Positions 62,638 to 64,000 of a DNA stretch of 64,000 nt are shown here, piece by piece. Origin of the DNA: Polynucleobacter sp. MG-5-Ahmo-C2 (lineage in GTDB: Bacteria; Pseudomonadota; Gammaproteobacteria; Burkholderiales; Burkholderiaceae); NCBI RefSeq assembly GCF_018687735.1, contig NZ_CP061304.1, forward strand, positions 868,001-932,000. The letters run 5' to 3'. The translations under genes were made by a program, and so were the position numbers. The notes beneath the pieces are model-generated. The model did not search any database. It worked only from the letters and a program-made list of their open reading frames with translations, and was not told the DNA's origin. The stretch's first letter is position 1. Each line of letters begins with the position of its first letter.

Positions 62638-63981
62638 CTAAGCAACAGGCACTAAATCAGCAATACTCTTTGCAGCCTTCATCGCTACTTCGCCGTCTTT
62701 AGTTTCTACCATTACTCTGAGTACTGGTTCGGTACCAGATGCACGAATCAGTACCCTGCCAGAATCCTGAAGATTTGCCTCTACTTTAGAGATCTGCTGC
62801 TGAAGCATCTCGTCTGACTGCCATTGATACCCGGGTTTGAATTTCACATTCAGGAGAACCTGCGGAAAAATGTTGACTGCCTCTAGCAGTTCAGCAAGAC
62901 TCTTCTGATTCTGACTCATTGCCGCGAGCACTTGTAGGGCTGCAATCGTGCCATCGCCTGTGGAGTGCTGATCCAAGCATAGTAAGTGGCCAGAACCTTC
63001 TCCACCAATAATCCAACCTTTTTGTTTTAAAAGCTCTAATACATAACGATCGCCAACATTCGCGCGTTCAAACCCAATGCCAAGACCTTTGATTGCATTC
63101 TCAATTGCTAGATTGGTCATCAGGGTGCCTACTGCCCCGCCAATCTTTTGCCCACGATCAAGCCTATCCTTGGCTAATACATATAGCAACTCATCACCAT
63201 TAAACAATCTTCCAGACGAGTCCACCATCTGCAGGCGGTCAGCATCTCCATCCAAGGCTATACCGAGATCAGCTTTTTCTGCTTTAACTTTGGCAATCAA
63301 AGCTGCGGGTGATGTAGCTCCGCAGCCATCATTAATATTTTTACCGTCTGGATGAACGCCAATCGAAATGACTTCTGCACCGAGTTCATGAAATACGTGA
63401 GGCGCAGTATGGTAAGCAGCACCATTAGCGCAATCTACCACGAGCTTTATTCCCTTCAGATTTAACTCCCCTGGGAATGTTGATTTGCAAAACTCAATAT
63501 AGCGGCCTGCAGCATCTTCTAATCGAAATGCTTTTCCTAATTCTTGAGCGCTAACGCAACCCATCGGATGCGCAAGCTCTGCTTCAATCGCAAACTCAAA
63601 GTCATCATCCAGTTTGTCGCCATTTGCTGAGAAAAACTTAATGCCATTATCTTGATATGGATTGTGCGATGCAGAAATCACCACGCCTGCTGATAAACGC
63701 AAGGCTTTAGTCAGGTAAGCTACTCCCGGGGTTGGCATTGGACCACAAAGCATGACATCAACGCCTGCAGCAGCAAAACCTGCCTCGAGCGCAGCCTCCA
63801 GCAAATAGCCTGAGATACGCGTATCTTTTCCTATTAATACTTTGCAACGTTGGCCAGGTTTTGCGTGTTTGGATAGCACTTTACCTGCGGCATATCCAAG
63901 GCGAGTCATAAATTCTGGAACAATCGGAAATTGCCCCACTTCACCACGTATGCCATCAGTACCAAAGTATTGTTTTTTCAT
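62638..63981 (-). CDS. glmM: Phosphoglucosamine mutase
   Basis: About 447 residues converting glucosamine-6-phosphate to glucosamine-1-phosphate for cell-wall precursors. [15 protein letters not shown] opens the protein. [19 protein letters not shown] holds the phospho-Ser, [13 protein letters not shown] binds Mg2+, and GGEGSGHLL and [12 protein letters not shown] bind substrate. The ATG at 63981 is preferred. An ATG three codons upstream is possible. Complete in the window. Confidence 0.96.
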   Translation of the reverse strand: MKKQYFGTDGIRGEVGQFPIVPEFMTRLGYAAGKVLSKHAKPGQRCKVLIGKDTRISGYLLEAALEAGFAAAGVDVMLCGPMPTPGVAYLTKALRLSAGVVISASHNPYQDNGIKFFSANGDKLDDDFEFAIEAELAHPMGCVSAQELGKAFRLEDAAGRYIEFCKSTFPGELNLKGIKLVVDCANGAAYHTAPHVFHELGAEVISIGVHPDGKNINDGCGATSPAALIAKVKAEKADLGIALDGDADRLQMVDSSGRLFNGDELLYVLAKDRLDRGQKIGGAVGTLMTNLAIENAIKGLGIGFERANVGDRYVLELLKQKGWIIGGEGSGHLLCLDQHSTGDGTIAALQVLAAMSQNQKSLAELLEAVNIFPQVLLNVKFKPGYQWQSDEMLQQQISKVEANLQDSGRVLIRASGTEPVLRVMVETKDGEVAMKAAKSIADLVPVA

Positions 63982-64000
63982 ATAGTTCATTATAAAACTG

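Overview
The window is chromosomal DNA of a free-living betaproteobacterium with moderate-to-low GC. The gene content and order (holB-tmk-mltG-ygfZ, single-copy housekeeping genes, short intergenic gaps) suggest Burkholderiaceae, most likely Polynucleobacter or a close relative. This placement is inferred from gene content and was not tested by a search.

Layout. Positions 1-23.8 kb are mostly core genes: the end of a DUF3108 gene, an ion channel, an ankyrin protein, tatD, holB, tmk, mltG, ygfZ, selO, msrB, yciB, bolA, a parvulin, two MFS carriers, aroC, wrbA, an FAD oxidoreductase, a lysine/alanine-rich histone-H1-like protein directly followed by a PPK2 polyphosphate kinase, a rhodanese, an alpha/beta hydrolase and small secreted or lipoproteins.

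Positions 23.9-34.36 kb look like two tandem accessory islands at the 3' end of a tRNA-Arg(TCT) gene. The last 45 bp of that tRNA gene are repeated exactly at 23893 and 29503, in the same orientation as the intact copy at 34283-34359. No integrase is present. Island 1 (about 5.6 kb) is a sulfatase module: two secreted type I sulfatases, a formylglycine-generating enzyme and an outer-membrane barrel protein. Island 2 (about 4.8 kb) carries a secreted glycerophosphodiesterase, a class II amidotransferase, an odd tRNA-Cys and at least seven very small genes, several behind phased Pho-box-like repeats.

Positions 34.5-62 kb are dominated by phosphate biology. After a ZnuD-like receptor and a split chromate transporter come a CYTH-like protein, a second PPK2, an acyltransferase divergent from an apparent lipid-remodelling operon (PlcP-type phosphoesterase, Agt-type glycosyltransferase, DgkA, OlsB), exopolyphosphatase, two MgtC-family proteins, PhoA, ArsC, and the complete pstSCAB-phoU-phoB-phoR operon. 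Recognisable Pho boxes (7-mers like CTGTCAT repeated every 11 bp) precede pstS, phoA and plcP. Similar, weaker arrays precede ppx and several micro-genes. Read together, the locus would scavenge phosphate, mobilise polyphosphate, and replace phospholipids with glycolipid and ornithine lipid when phosphate is scarce.

The most novel signals are: (i) a microprotein family ending in HRLGS (33 aa in island 2, 30 aa in the core) and a second small-protein family (58 and 66 aa) found near it at both places; (ii) a shared promoter element containing TCAATTGGTCA at three small-gene loci; (iii) a candidate PhoB-controlled small RNA at 51385-51457 with C-rich anti-Shine-Dalgarno segments; and (iv) the tandem, integrase-less tRNA-Arg islands. 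The window ends with glmM.
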